Positions 47,028 to 59,900 of a stretch of 64,000 nucleotides of DNA are shown here, in pieces; position 1 is the first letter of the stretch; every line of letters begins with the position of its first letter. The notes under the pieces were generated by a model, which was given only the letters and a program-made list of their open reading frames with translations, had not been told where the DNA came from and did not search any database. The stretch covers positions 1,369,640-1,433,639 of the forward strand of contig KV748181.1 of assembly GCA_001692895.1 (NCBI GenBank), given 5' to 3'. The DNA comes from Cenococcum geophilum 1.58 (lineage: Eukaryota > Ascomycota > Dothideomycetes > Gloniales > Gloniaceae). Made by a program: the position numbers and the translations under genes.

Positions 47028-50000
47028 ATAAAACCCGTAAACTAACTTAGATGCCTACTTTACGGACCGCCGCTACCGCTAGTAGCACCTATACTAACTA
47101 AGTCCTACTTATAACCCCCACAGCAACTCCCGTATAAAAGTATACCCCTATAAATAAACCAGCTAGAAGTGCTTTATGTGCAGTAAGGAAGGATATTAGT
47201 CTATAAGGTATACCTAAAAAGAACATAATAAGTTTAAGAAGAGATTTAATAATTGGATTAACTAGTTTATCTTAAACTATAAAGGAGAGGAAGTAGAGGA
47301 GTCTCTTAATGAGTTAATAGAAGCCCTTATAATTAACTTTAACTTAAATACTTAGAAATAAGAGACCTTAGAGACATTCCTAACTACTTTTAAACCTTTT
47401 ATGGACGGCTAAGCCTTTAATATTATAACTATATTAGCTAACTGCTCCTTTATATACTTAATTACACCTAAAAACTAGCCTATAAGTACACCCGTTAGAT
47501 CTATTATAGACGTTACGGACCGTAAATAGGACCTATTTATATATATTACCACAAAACGCTATACCCCTAAAGAATTCTATAGCGTTATAATTGATATAGG
47601 TGCCTCTAAGAAGTCTATTATAGGTTATAGATAATACCTTGCATATAAGACCACTATAAATAATAATATAGATATTAATACTATATAAACTGGGGCCGTA
47701 AACGTCTAATTCGGCATTAGCTCAACCGCATTAATTAGATTAGTTGTAGTTAAGACCCTAATTAGCCTAGTTAACTTCCACATAGTAAAAGCGGACACCC
47801 CTTTTCTACTCTATCTTGCGGATATAGATAAGTTATAGGTTTATTATAATAATATTATAGACACCCTAATTAGCCCCGTAACTACCCTAGGAAGTAAGCA
47901 TATTACCCTACTAATTATATAATAATTTGGACACCCGTTCCTTATATAGGGAGAGACTTTATAGACCTATATTTAGGAATCTTTTAACTATAACCCGTGC
48001 TACCTTACCAGTACTGAAATCCACCGCCTATACCGCCGTTTCGGCCACCTATTAGCCAAAAAGCTATATAGAGTCCTTAAACGCTCTAGATATAATAACG
48101 TTAATAAGAAGGTAATTACCACCTAACTAAATACTGCTCTTTCTGCTAGAAATATAGATATTCCCTAAGCTAATTTAAGTTTACTCTTTATAAAGACCTT
48201 AATTTTAACTACTTAGTATATGTAGATATTATATACATTAACGGTAGCCTAGTATTATATATAATTGACAAGACAACCCGCTATTAAGCCGTCTGTTAGT
48301 TATAAAATATATCCGTAAAATACACTTAGGATATTTTATAGACCTGCTAGATTAATATATACGTTAGACCCCTAAAGTATATTACCTACAACGCCGGTAG
48401 GAACTTTATTAGTAAGGAATTCTAACAGTACGCTATAGCTATGGCTATTTTAATAAAAGCTGTTCTAGTTAAGGCGTACTAGTCCGTTAGACTTATTAAG
48501 TAAGCTTATCTAGCTTTACGGAGAGCTTACTAGATTATTATAGACGAGTATAAGGACATTTAAAAGGAACTGGCTTTATAGATGGCTATAAAAGCTATTA
48601 ACGACACCGCTAGCCCTAACGGACTAGTATCTACCCTCTTAGTTTATAGAGCTTACCTAAGGGTAAGCAACCTAGGCCCTTCTACCCCATCTATTATAGA
48701 ATAAGTAGCTGCAATACGGAAGGCAATAGCTAAAATAGTTAAATTACGGGCCAAATAAGCTATTAATAGCGCCCTATATTACCGTAACGGACCTAATACA
48801 ACCTTAGTTTATAACCTCCCGCTTAATTCTAAAGTCTTTATATGGCGTAAAAGCGGTAACTGGACTAGACCTTATTGTCTACTGGCTGTAGAAGACGAAA
48901 CGTGCTATGTATAACTTCCTAGTAGACCAACTAACTTTAGAAGCACGTCCGTAAAACCCTACTTTTAGTCTGAAAATACCTATGCCGTTAAACCAGATGG
49001 ACTAGAAGTACCCGCTGAACTAGATAAACTGAAAGTACCTTTGCCTACTTTAGAAGTCCCCTAGAAACCTATTAAACCTGCTATAAAGCGCGGTTAAGGA
49101 CGCCCCTAAAAGTACCCTATAACTAAGAACCCTATAATAAAGAATTACCTAACCTTTGCAGGTATATCCGTAAGGCAACTTCTACCTATAGATATATTAG
49201 TTCTAGTATAGGAAACACTTTTTACGGACTTATAACGTAAGGAGATTAATAGACTACTTAAAAAGGGTATTTTTATAGCTGTAATGAAGAGAGACGTTCC
49301 GCAAGGCGTCCGTATATTTAACTTATACTTTATTAATAAAATTAAGCACCCTAGTACTAATAAAGCCTTTAAAAAATTAAGGCTTATTATACAAGCATAT
49401 AACGACTAAAGAAAGGACTTAGTTTTTACGTAATTGCCTATAATTTAACGGGTTAGTTAATGGATTATACTTATACTTATACCTAAACTACAGCAAACTA
49501 AACCTATAGCCCTTTACTTATAGGATATCTTATAAGCCTACGTGCAGTCTAATACCTACTTAAGTAGGGATATCTTTATACGACTACCCCTTAAGCTTAA
49601 TTTATAACTAGAAATAATTTTATAGGTTATAAAACCCCTTTACAGAGTGCTAGAAGCTAAAAACCACTAGTTTAAGATATATTACCAGCATTACGTCCGT
49701 AAACTTAAGATGGATTAGTTAATATATAACCCCTGCCTCCTATATACCCCATTAAACGGCCTTGGTATTATTAGACTCCAAATAGATAATACCCTCTTTT
49801 TAGCGGACTAGACTTTTGTGGACGCTAAAGAGATTAAACTATAAGAAGCTAAGTTCCTGTTAAAGCTATAAGAGTAGTTAACTAAGCAGACTCTAATTAA
49901 GTTTAATAGAGGTTTAATTATATAAAAGGGTAACTTAATCTAGCTAACTTAGGAACGCTAAGCTTAAAACCTAAGGCTTATTATAGTAAAGCCTATAGAC

Positions 50001-50753
50001 CTTACTAGTTCCCGTAAAAAGACCTATAAGACTGTAAATATAAAGGACTAATACGTTGTATAGCGTGCAAGAGGCGCCTATATTACTATAGTCTGTTAAC
50101 CTAAATCTACCTATAATTTATTCTTTACAGCCTAAGTAACAGATCTATAAGAGGAAAATATTAAGCAGCTTAATAAGCGTATTTAGTAGCAAATTAATAA
50201 TATAATAAGAGGACTTACTTATGTACCACTAGACCTAAATTCCCTTAGCGTATTAGTATTTATAAACGCCTCCTTCGCTAATAATAGAGACCTATTATTA
50301 CAAATTGGCTTTATAATTGTACTTACGGACCGTAATTAGGACGTAAATATACTATATTAGTCTTTAATTAAATGTAAATAAGTAACCCGTAGTGTACTAG
50401 CTTTTAAACTATATATACTAGCCTATAGCTTTAATATAGTAGCCGTAATTAAATTAACAATCTAGAAGATCCTATAATTGGAGCAGTTACCCCTAATTTT
50501 ATACACTAATTTAAAGTCCCTCTACAACTGCCTAGTTAAGCTAGGTACGATATAAGAGAAGAGGCTTATAGTTGACCTAATGTGCTTACGTTTGGCTTAT
50601 AAACGACGTAAGATTATAGAGGTTAAATGGATTAGTAGCGGAGATAACCTAGCGAATGCTATAACTAAGGTAAAGCCATGCCAAGCTCTTAAAACCCTAA
50701 TTAATATAAATAAGCTTAATCTAAAGGTTATAGAATAGGTAGAACGAGACTAA
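47028..50753 (+). pseudogene. Element C gag end and pol
   Basis: Resumes the gag frame after the LINE, with a zinc-knuckle remnant (CFMCSKEGYQSIRY) that keeps both first Cys residues here. Protease, integrase, RT and RNase H segments then follow as in B. The integrase is altered (ITT instead of INYLT near 48120, a small deletion), so the net frame differs from B. The terminal TAA is at 50751-50753. Confidence 0.87.
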
Positions 50754-50970
50754 CGGAGCACTTATAGTTCATTTATGACTCGTTAGAAGGCCGTACGGTT
50801 TATTTTACGGACCGTAAGTAGGACTTACGGCCAACTTAGAGCACCGTTTGGAAGGCAGCCTAGAAGGCACCTTAGGAGGGATTTCCTATGTATTTCTTTT
50901 GTGCTCTACGGTTCTATTAAAGCAATTACGGGGGCTATATACAAGTGGGTCTATTTTTAAGTGCCGCTAG

Positions 50971-51190
50971 TATATAATTATAGTACGTGGTATACTAGAC
51001 GCGTAGTTACGCGTTTAGTGCACTAACCACTTATATGCTGACTAATTAGGGGGGAGGCGCGTTAGTATATAGACTACGTAGTCTACCTTAATAGAATTAA
51101 CAGTTACCACCATCCAAAAGAGCATACAATACTATACGTATTTCGTGCCCCTGGATATAACTTACCTGTATTATTAAGTTAATACAAACA
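50971..51190 (+). repeat. Element C 3' LTR
   Basis: Partner of 43053-43270, followed by the duplicated ctatt. Confidence 0.94.
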
Positions 51191-51195
51191 CTATT

Positions 51196-54100
51196 TAAGG
51201 TTATTATAGTTTAGTAAAAATAGAGGTGGCCTATACTATACGGAGAGTAATTAATAATAGTTGCAGTTATTAGCGAGATATCTAGACTATAATCTAACTG
51301 GTTAAGTATTTAGAGAATATTTAGTTATAAGTTTAGATTAGAATAAGGGCTTTAAAATAGAGTTAATTTAAAGCTCTAATTTAATTTTAAGGTAACTATT
51401 TGGTTAAATTCTAGTTTAACTTAACTTTGGCTATAAATTTTTAATATTCTAAAAAACACGCTAAAAGTTACTAAAAAGTTAGCAACTTTACTATATACAG
51501 AATCTAAACTAAGGTCTTAGCATTAGTTTAAATTAGGAGCTTAAAGCTTCTTATTTAAACTCTTAATTAAATCTAAAGGCTTTAAATTATATATATTCGT
51601 ATAACCTATAGAGCTATAGACGTGTATTAAATTAGGAAGGAACGCGTTCTTTCTACTAGACTTTTAGTTTAGATTTAAAAGTAATAGATTATAACTAAAC
51701 AACCCCTTAAAATCTAGATTACGGATTAGTATTAATTAACTACTAGTCTAAAAGGGATAGAAACTAGGATGATTAGGCTTTATAAATCGAGCTGTCTTTA
51801 CTATAATGCGCTTATCTATTTTAGAGATTATAATTATTAAGAGTTTATCTTATTTAGCTGTAATATATAATATTATAATATACCGTATTTTACCTAGTAC
51901 TATAGCAAAATTGTAAATGTTAAAGGCCTATAGCTATTACTACTCTTAACTTCTATCTAGTGTCTCTATTTAAGGGTTTTGCTACTAGTAAAGTTTATAA
52001 TATTTGTCCTTACTACTCTCCTTATATTCTAACACTACTAATATCCTCTCTATTATTGTTATTCTTATTATTATTACTAGTACCGCCCTAGCCGTTATTG
52101 TTAGCGCCCTCTCTATTAGCCTTATTTTACGCTTTAGTATAATTACTAATGCTACTAATATTTACTACACCCGCGAAGTTAGGGATAGTAATATTAAAGT
52201 TAATGTCTATACTATATGAAATGGGCGTATAATCGGCTATACGCTAGCGGTAAACACGCTATATAGTTTTATTAACGTTAAATAGGGCGATAAGTTACTA
52301 GAAGTGCTCTTTTTGCTTAGGATTCTTAAGGTTAATAAATACCTTATTATCCTTATACTACTTCTTAATTTTATAATACGCGGTATTTATAAAGGTCTTA
52401 TTGCCGGTATAATAATTATAGACCACCTAGGGACTACTAATAATAATAAGGCCTACTTATGGTCTAGTAATTATAAAAAGGTTCCTCACTATATCCTAGA
52501 TAAATTTTAGCAGACTAGTAACTGTTATATTATATACTAAGAACTCTACCTAGCCGCCTTAGATGCTGTTAATAGTAAAGACGTTAATCTCGCTAACTAC
52601 TAGTGTAAATTCCCGCTACTTACTGCTATTTTACTAGGCGTAGCACTATTCTTTAAGCGCATATAGCGCTATAGAGTAGATAGTAAGTTAGACTGTATAT
52701 AGAATAGTAAGGCTAACCTCTAATAGCTTAAATCTAAAGTCTATTAGCGCTATGGCTACCTAAAATACGCGTTAAGCGTGGGCTAGGTTGTACGTTAATT
52801 AGCTAAGCTTGTTTACCTATATAGTACTATTAATGGCGAGGAAGGCAATAGGGTGGTTGCAGCGCAGTATATCCTTTAAAAAGCTCGCCGCTAGCTTTAA
52901 CTGCTCTTAGTCCTTAACTATTAGGCTTATTTAAAGCTAGCTATATAGTAAAACGGCATTTATAAGATATATAATATCTTTAACAAATTAATATTATAGT
53001 AAGAACTATACTATATCCGCACTAGCCGCAAGGAGATACGTATAGAGGGAGATGGATTTTTAATAGTAGAACGGATTATTAAAATCGGGATTAATGATTA
53101 GTTTTAGTTAGTATATATTACTAAAGAGAACCTAAGGTATAGGGTCGCCAGCCTAGATTTATAGATCTCCCTAGATTAAATATAGTCTGCTTTAGGTAAA
53201 CTTAGTAAAACTACCTAGCTTAGATGCCTTCCTAGCCTTATTATAGAAAACTATGTATATAGCGCTAATAGAATGTATATAAGTCTATAAGACTATATTA
53301 GGTATTATAAGAATAATATTAGCCTTCTTAGCTAGGTCTGCGATAACTATATTAGCCGCGAGTATTAATCCTATCTTATTATTTTGCGTTATGTTATTAC
53401 TAAGCGTAAATTAGTATAAGTATTAGCGGAATTCGGCGTATTTAGTTATATTAGGGTTTATAATAGAATATAGGTTTCCGTTACTATCTGGGACACCTAT
53501 AAGGCATAATAACTACTAACCTTTAGATAAATCTATAACTTATAACCGCTTATTAAAGCTAGTGGCATTACTAGCCTTAAACGTACGGTAGAGTAGGAAT
53601 ACTATATTTAGTATAGACGCGTCCTTATTAATTATAGCATAGTTATCCTATTTCTTAAAATACTTAGGATAAGTATTAATACCTACTACTATTTACTATA
53701 TAATGGTATCCTACTTATAGACCTTAGTTTCCGTTAAGCGTATATAGCGGTAAAGGATAATAGGAAATTTAGCGGGATGGCCTTATATAATTAGTGCCTT
53801 ATAGTTCTCTATAAGCGTATTATTAATTATCTTAGCTAGTATATCTAGTTAGCGATTAAGCGGCAATAGGACTTAAATTCTAGTAAGATCCTACTAGGGC
53901 AACCTAAGTTAATACTAGTATTATACTAAAATAGTTAGGAAAATTAATTTCCCAACACTACCGGGGCCTTATATTAGCAAAATACCGCCTATTATATATT
54001 TAAGCGCAGTGTAGGCACCTATTTACTCTTTATTAAGTAGTAGTAAGACGGCCTTAAGGGTATTATTAACTAAGTTCTTTCTATACTTAGCGATATTATA

Positions 54101-56403
54101 GTTAAAGTAATTAATACGCGGGAGATCTGTAAAGTTGTTAGATAGCGTAATTTAGCGCTTAATATAGAAACTGTCGCCTCCTTACTATAGATAGCGTAGA
54201 GTATTAATCTCTTAGGAGATTTTAACCTTAGGGACAAGCTTAGTTACAAGATATTTAATACCCTATACTGTAATTAGGGCCTTATTAGGTTACTAACTAT
54301 TATAAAGTTATTACTGTTTAGGATATACTCTAGAGTAAATATAGGGTTTAGTGTAAACTTATAACCTACTTATAGTTAAAAGATAAAAGTATAGTAGTTA
54401 TAGCCAGAGCTAAAGGGAGTAGTATTAATAATAACTCCTTTCTAGCTGGCCTAGCTATCTGCGTTTTTACCCAGGAACAAGATACCAATAACAGAGCTAG
54501 CATAAAGGGTAAGACCATTAACCATCTAGATAGTAGTATAGTAGACTTAGTCTGTGCTACCTAGAAAGGTAATAAAATAAATAATAGTAGGTACTTAGGG
54601 GTTCTAATTAACGGCCTTAAAGCTTATAATTGCGGTATAGAACTAAACTATAAAATACTTAAGAACGCTATTAAACTAATACCTCGCGGGGATTTTATAT
54701 GATGGTAAGTCCTTTACTAAGAGCTATATACCAAGCTAGATATTTATATTATAGTTCTTCTATTAGCGACCTAAAGGATTATTAACGCTTTGCTGTTATA
54801 GGCTCGCGTTTAAGCTTATAATATAACTATAGGACTATTTAATAGCATATCCTAAGCTTTATGGATTTACGGCGTAAATGGGCCGAAGTCCCTATTAACA
54901 AAAAAAGTACTTACTAAGTAACGTATACGTACCTAGTGTGAGTTTATTAGAGGCGATAATAAACCTAATATAGTAAAGTTATAGGGTTATAGCATCTTGC
55001 GGGAGAATATAAGTAAAATGCTTAAGCGTAGTTAAATATAATAGTTATTAAGTAACCGAAGAAGTAGTATTAGTAGTATTAACCTTAACGTCGCCAGCAA
55101 TGTTAGCATCTGTAAATTAGATAGACGCTGTCTTATATAAATAATAAGTAGGCATTCTACCAGTCTTATAAGATACCTAAAATGTAATACTATATACTAT
55201 AATATACTCTTTAATAATTTGCATAATAAACTAAATTATAAGGTAGTTGTTATTTGGAAGCTAAAGTATATTTAAAGGTTTAGCTATTATAGAATTACTA
55301 TCCTCTATATAGGTGTTTAGATTATCTACTAAGCTATTTACCACTAGATAGAAGCTAGCTGTGTTAAGAGGTTTAGGCAATAGAGAGGTAGTAGCTATAC
55401 TTAAAGCGGTAGTACTTAGTGCATCTACCTTACCCAGAGCAGTTGCGGCGTCTATTACCTAAATTAAAGTAGGTCCACTTATATAATTATTAATATTATA
55501 CCCTATAACTCCGTAGTTCTTATATACCTAACTATAAAAAATAGTTTAATAGTCTAGGGAGCTATAGTTTAGGTAAGTCCGCTTTTTCTTACCTAATAGC
55601 TAGGAACAGTCTCGCTTTCTATAGCCTATAGCACTATATTAGTTGCATATTATACTAGAATAGTTACTTTTAAAATAACCGGCTTCCCTATAATTATTAT
55701 ATATAGGGTTAGAGTAGTTAGCTTTAAGATAACTAGCCTTACTATAGCCGTAATAAAGTTAAGAAGCTTTCTTAAAAGGATAATTAGCGCGTATATGGCT
55801 AGTAGATAGATAAAGATAGTATTTTAAAGCGTTGTTAGCTAAGAGGTATAGACTACTAAGCTTTAAAAGAAGAGGCTTATTAAGTGTAGGGCCCTTACCG
55901 TTGCCTTATAAGATACTAAAGCCTATAGTCGCTATAATTAAGGCAATCTTAAAAACTATAACGCCCTTAGCGAACTTTTTATAGTTATAGATGTAGTTAA
56001 TATTGCGAGTTATAAAATAATTAGTGGGTAGGTCTATTTTGGTAGTAGGCTATATTAAGCGGTAGTCTATATAAACGTATTAGTAAATATAAATTCTTTA
56101 TTATATAGCTAAGGCTAAAAATAAGGTAGCTAACTTACTACATTATAAGGCTCTATAGCTTAAATAGATCTATAAAGGCACTAGTTATAGAGGTAGATAC
56201 TAGTAGGGTAGAAGTAAGGGTAAGTAGTTAGTAGAGTTAGGTTAACTAGTAAAGGTAAGGAAATAAGGCGCGCCCTAATAAAATTATATAAGTAAGGCCT
56301 TAGCGGTAAAGCATATAGTTATATACTCTATAGGTTAAACATGTATAAGGGTAAATCTATAGTAATAAGACTAACTTATAGAGGAAGACGTGGTGTAATA
56401 AAG
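51196..56403. other. Degenerate region with unidentified reading frames
   Basis: A plus-strand frame from about 52520 to 54380 contains only TAA/TAG stops (about 9% of codons) and reads like a protein (motifs RTSRKEIRIEGDGFLIVERI, SVTIWDTYKA, INLLGDFNLRDKL). The neighbouring frame has no more stops, so coding is not proven. At 54380-54705 a locally less mutated patch holds a 107-codon frame with a single TAG (motif GLAICVFTQEQDTNNRAS). A further frame at about 55270-56130 is likewise unassigned. No transposon protein is recognisable. Confidence 0.3.
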
Positions 56404-56850
56404 CCTTATAGTAGATACTATGGTAGACTTATTAATAGGCTAGGCGTGTAGATATTAAATAATAATTAATAAGTAATAATAACTGGTGGAGTGGTTGCCT
56501 AATAGATTAACTCTAATTATATTCTAAGAATTACTATAAGGAAGGAACTATCTAGGTAGGGATTAAGGGTCCTTAAATACACAACCGTACTCCTATAAAA
56601 TCCTTCTTATATATAAGGTATATGAGGTATATAAGGTACATAAAACGCTCCTTATATAACGGAGCCTTACAGTAAGAACTACGGTAGACTTATTAATGGG
56701 CTAGGTGTGTAGGTAATATAGGAAGTTAATAACGTAATAATAACTAGTAGAGTAGTTGCCTAATAGATTAACTTTAATTGTATTCTAAGAATTACTATAA
56801 AGGAAGGAACTATCTAGGTAGGAACTAAGGTCCTTTAAATATACAAACTA
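56404..56850. repeat. Direct repeat, ~185 bp, offset 261 bp
   Basis: 56404-56590 and 56665-56850 share long blocks (ggtagacttattaat, gttgcctaatagattaact, attctaagaattactata, aaggaaggaactatctaggt). The spacer between them has short ataaggtat repeats. They could be tandem solo LTRs or a local duplication. I could not define TG/CA ends. Confidence 0.7.
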
Positions 56851-57829
56851 CGCCTAAGAAAGTCCTTACTCCGTTTACTCTATTTACTTTATCTACTCTA
56901 TTATAAATTATACAGATTATACAGATTATATAGATTATATTATATAACCTTACTTACTATTCTTTATTATATGGTTCTATCGGTTCTATTTTAGACTATG
57001 CCTATATTAACTAACTAGCTTCTTTTAACTCTTCTTTAAGTAGTTATAATATTGTACTTAAAGCGTCTATAATACTATCTCCCTCCTTTCTATTTTCGTC
57101 CTTAAAGATACCTAGTATCTTTAAGTTATTTACTAGAGGTATAATATCCGTCTAATTAATTTAGTTAATATTGTTACTTATTATATCTAAAGCATCTTCT
57201 TTTTCTTTTATAGCTTGTCGGTCTCGTACCGTTGCTATAATATTATCTCTTAGTAAGATAATATTATCTCCGTATTCTTATTATGCGAAAGAGGGGTTAG
57301 TTTACGTTATATTAGTAAGTCCTTCCTCCTAATAACCGTCCTCTTGCTTAGAGTACACTAGGGTAAACATTTAATTATTCTATAACGTTTACTTAGTTTC
57401 TAACGCTAAATATACGCGCCCTATTATTCTAAATAGTCTTTAAGTACCCTTATTAATTGCTACTAGGGTCCTAGGTTTAACTTACTGCTATAAAACTTAA
57501 TAATAAGCTTTTAGTGGCGCTAGCGGAACTTTATTATTCTCGTAACGCTAAAAAAGAGGCTGCTAATACTTAACAACGTGCTCTTAATTCCCGTTTTACT
57601 ATATTTACCCAGTTAGTCCGTCTTAAGAAAGTTCGTAAAAAGGTTTATTTTAAGGAGTGGAAACTTATAGAATAAGGTTTATAGAAACTTGGCAATAAAA
57701 AAATAGATTCTCTTTTAATAGAGAAGGAAATAACTCTAAGTAACTTAGCAATCGTTCCTCCTACGTCCCCCTTAGGTGGTTTATTCTTTGGCGGTCCTTT
57801 TTTACTAATATTACCTAACCTTTTTTCTT
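56851..57829. other. Degenerate sequence beside the chromovirus
   Basis: Minus strand 56990-57290 reads a continuous, charged helical frame (motifs RDRQAIKEKEDALDII, KEGDSIIDAL, LLKEELKEA). Plus strand 57490-57690 reads another (AELYYSRNAKKEAANTQQRA, KKVRKKVYFKEWKL), vaguely like the C-terminal part of pogo-type transposases. Neither is assignable. The chromovirus 3' LTR should lie here but I could not find it. Confidence 0.3.
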
Positions 57830-57965
57830 CTAATACTCCTGTACCTTTCCTATAGTATTTTTTAAATTTTCTAGTAGTTTCTAGGTAGTCTTTTTATAGC
57901 CTATCTACTTTACTTTATACTATATTTTATTATTAACGTTCTTATAATTAATAATCTTTAAAACT
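57830..57965 (-). pseudogene. Chromodomain of the chromovirus integrase
   Basis: The minus strand reads KIINYKNVNNKI, YKVK-stop-IGYKKTT, then KLLENLKNTIGKVQEY. Restoring Trp at the two stops in the usual places fits the YxVKWxGYxxxTWExxxNLxNA chromodomain signature. Such domains can direct integration to particular chromatin. Confidence 0.75.
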
Positions 57966-58429
57966 TACTATTTATCTTCTTTTTACCCTTTATACGTGTC
58001 TGCTTTATAAACTAGTAGCTTAATATTCCCGTATACTAGCTCTAGTATTACAATATACTATATAGGGTAGATCTTTATTTTGGCTAATAGGTTTAACTTA
58101 AATATAACTAGTAAAATTTTCTTTTTAATTTTAAAAGGTCCTAGTCTAATATGGTCTAACTTCTTACTTAGCTATTAACTTTTAAAATTTTTATATAGTA
58201 GCTATACTGTATCTCCCTCCTTAAGATCTAGTCCCTTAGATCTTTTAGCATTATAGTATTTTTTTATTCTTTGCTGTACTACCTTAGCTATTTCCGTAAG
58301 GTTTATATAAAGATTTATTAGTATCTCCATTCTTTCTTTAGCTGTGCTACTTATTTTCCTTACTTAATATAGCGATAGTAATATTCTTGGCTTATATCTA
58401 TAATTCGCCTTAAATAGTAATGTTTCCAT

Positions 58430-59250
58430 TCCCTCTTAAAGTGTTATATTATATACAAACTATATAACTGGTAATAATAATACCTAATTATTCTATATAT
58501 AATTAATATAATGTTTTAGATACTGTTCTAGTGTCTAATTTAATCTTTCCATTTAACCGTCTGTCTACGGATAATATACGGTGGAAGTTACTACTTAAAC
58601 TCCTTATTCCGCTAAAAATACCTCCTAGAATGCTATTATAAATCTTAAATCTCTATCTAATATAATCTTACTTAGTACTTTATATTTTGCGAATACTTCC
58701 TTAATATAGATTCTAGTAATATCTTCCGCTAAGATTTCTTCTATATATACTATAAAGTATCCCTACTTTATTAGCTTATCTACTATTACTAAAATTGCGT
58801 TATAATCTTACCCGGTAATAGGATCTCTTAATTTTAGTAACTTTATAATAAAGTCCTATAATATAACCTCCTATAGTCTTTCCGGTATTTTAATAGGTTA
58901 TAGCCCTCTATATAGCTTATGCCTTATTAGTTTATTTCTTTAGTAATCTAAATGTTTCTTTATAACTTATCTTACTAGTCCCTAGATTTTATTAATAATA
59001 TACTCTTTTTAGAGTCTTAATACTAAGCCTATAGCTCTATTATATTTTTAAGTTAATCCCCTATAAAATGACTTAATAAACTCTTTTATAATGTTTTTTG
59101 GTATATATATTACTTCTTAGTTTTTATACTACTCTAAGTTTAGATCCTCTACCTATACGTTTTAGATTTTTTATAACTAGCTACTCTTTAGTAATTTATA
59201 GGTCTAACTAATTTCTCTTATTACTGTAATTTTTAGATAGTTATATCTAA
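58430..59250 (-). pseudogene. Chromovirus integrase core
   Basis: Minus-strand blocks in order: KIPERL, DFIIKLLKLRD, YNAILVIVDKLIK, EEILAEDITRIYIKEVFAKY, IILDRDLRFI (second Asp), then VTSTVYYP-stop-TDG and RLN-stop-TLEQYL (third acidic residue region). These match the DDE integrase of Ty3/gypsy (usual SDRDxRFTS and YHPQTDGQTER). Stops are RIP-type. Confidence 0.85.
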
Positions 59251-59269
59251 TTAATCCGTTTATATCTTT

Positions 59270-59900
59270 TTATAGTAAGGCCCCTAATAGCTTTTCCTTA
59301 TTTTATAGTTTAGCTTTTCTGCTTAGAGCATCCGCTTATACATTATTTATACCCTTAGTATACTAAATTTTAAAATGGTATTTATAAGTATTTCTGCCTA
59401 TCTAACTTATCTCTAATTAAATTCCTTTATTATTAGGAACCCCGTTAGGTTTTTATAATCTATTTTAACTATAAATAGCTTATCTATACCTTATAAGAAT
59501 GCTCTTTATTTCTAAAGTGCTATAACTATACCTAATAACTCCTTATTATAGATGTTATAGTTTAGTTCTAGTAGTGTTATTTTCTAACTATAGTATACTA
59601 CTAGGTGCTATTCGTCTTTATACTTTTATAGAAAGTATACCCCTAGTATAAAGTCTAATATATTTATTTTAACTACTATTTCTAGCTTTAGTTAGTAGAT
59701 TTTAAGAACTAGGTCTTAAGTAAATAACTCCTTAACCTCCTTAAATAGTTTCCTTTATCCTTTTCCTTATACCTACGGTTCTTCTTTTTTTATTAACCTT
59801 ATAAATAGCTTAATATTCTTTAACTATTAAGCTATAAACCTTTTACAGTAATTACAAAACCCTAAAAATAATCTTAACTGCGTAACGTTCTCTAGTTCTT
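59270..59900 (-). pseudogene. Chromovirus RNase H
   Basis: The C-terminal RNase H signature reads FKI-stop-YTKGINNV-stop-ADALSRKAKL at about 59300-59370 (family GKxNxVADALSR). Upstream, between RT and this point, the sequence is too degraded to mark each catalytic residue. Confidence 0.7.

Larger units (their letters stand above)
43053..51190 (+). mobile_element. Ty1/copia element C, with nested LINE-like insertion
   Basis: LTRs are at 43053-43270 (218 bp) and 50971-51190 (220 bp). The target duplication ctatt is at 43048-43052 and 51191-51195. It is the same family and orientation as A and B. The gag region is interrupted at 44840-47014. Element C without the insertion is about 5.95 kb. It is the most heavily mutated of the three copies. 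Confidence 0.95.

Noticed and set aside
52004..52510. Hydrophobic 68- to 71-codon open stretches resembling membrane proteins
   Set aside because: Leu/Ile-rich composition comes from TpA-rich, RIP-mutated DNA; no signal peptide or family motif.
53000..54300. LINE endonuclease suggested by the GDFN motif
   Set aside because: No other endonuclease or RT blocks appear in the expected spacing.
57490..57690. pogo-type transposase C-terminus
   Set aside because: Only a vague similarity in a Lys/Arg-rich stretch; no DDE core or terminal repeats found.
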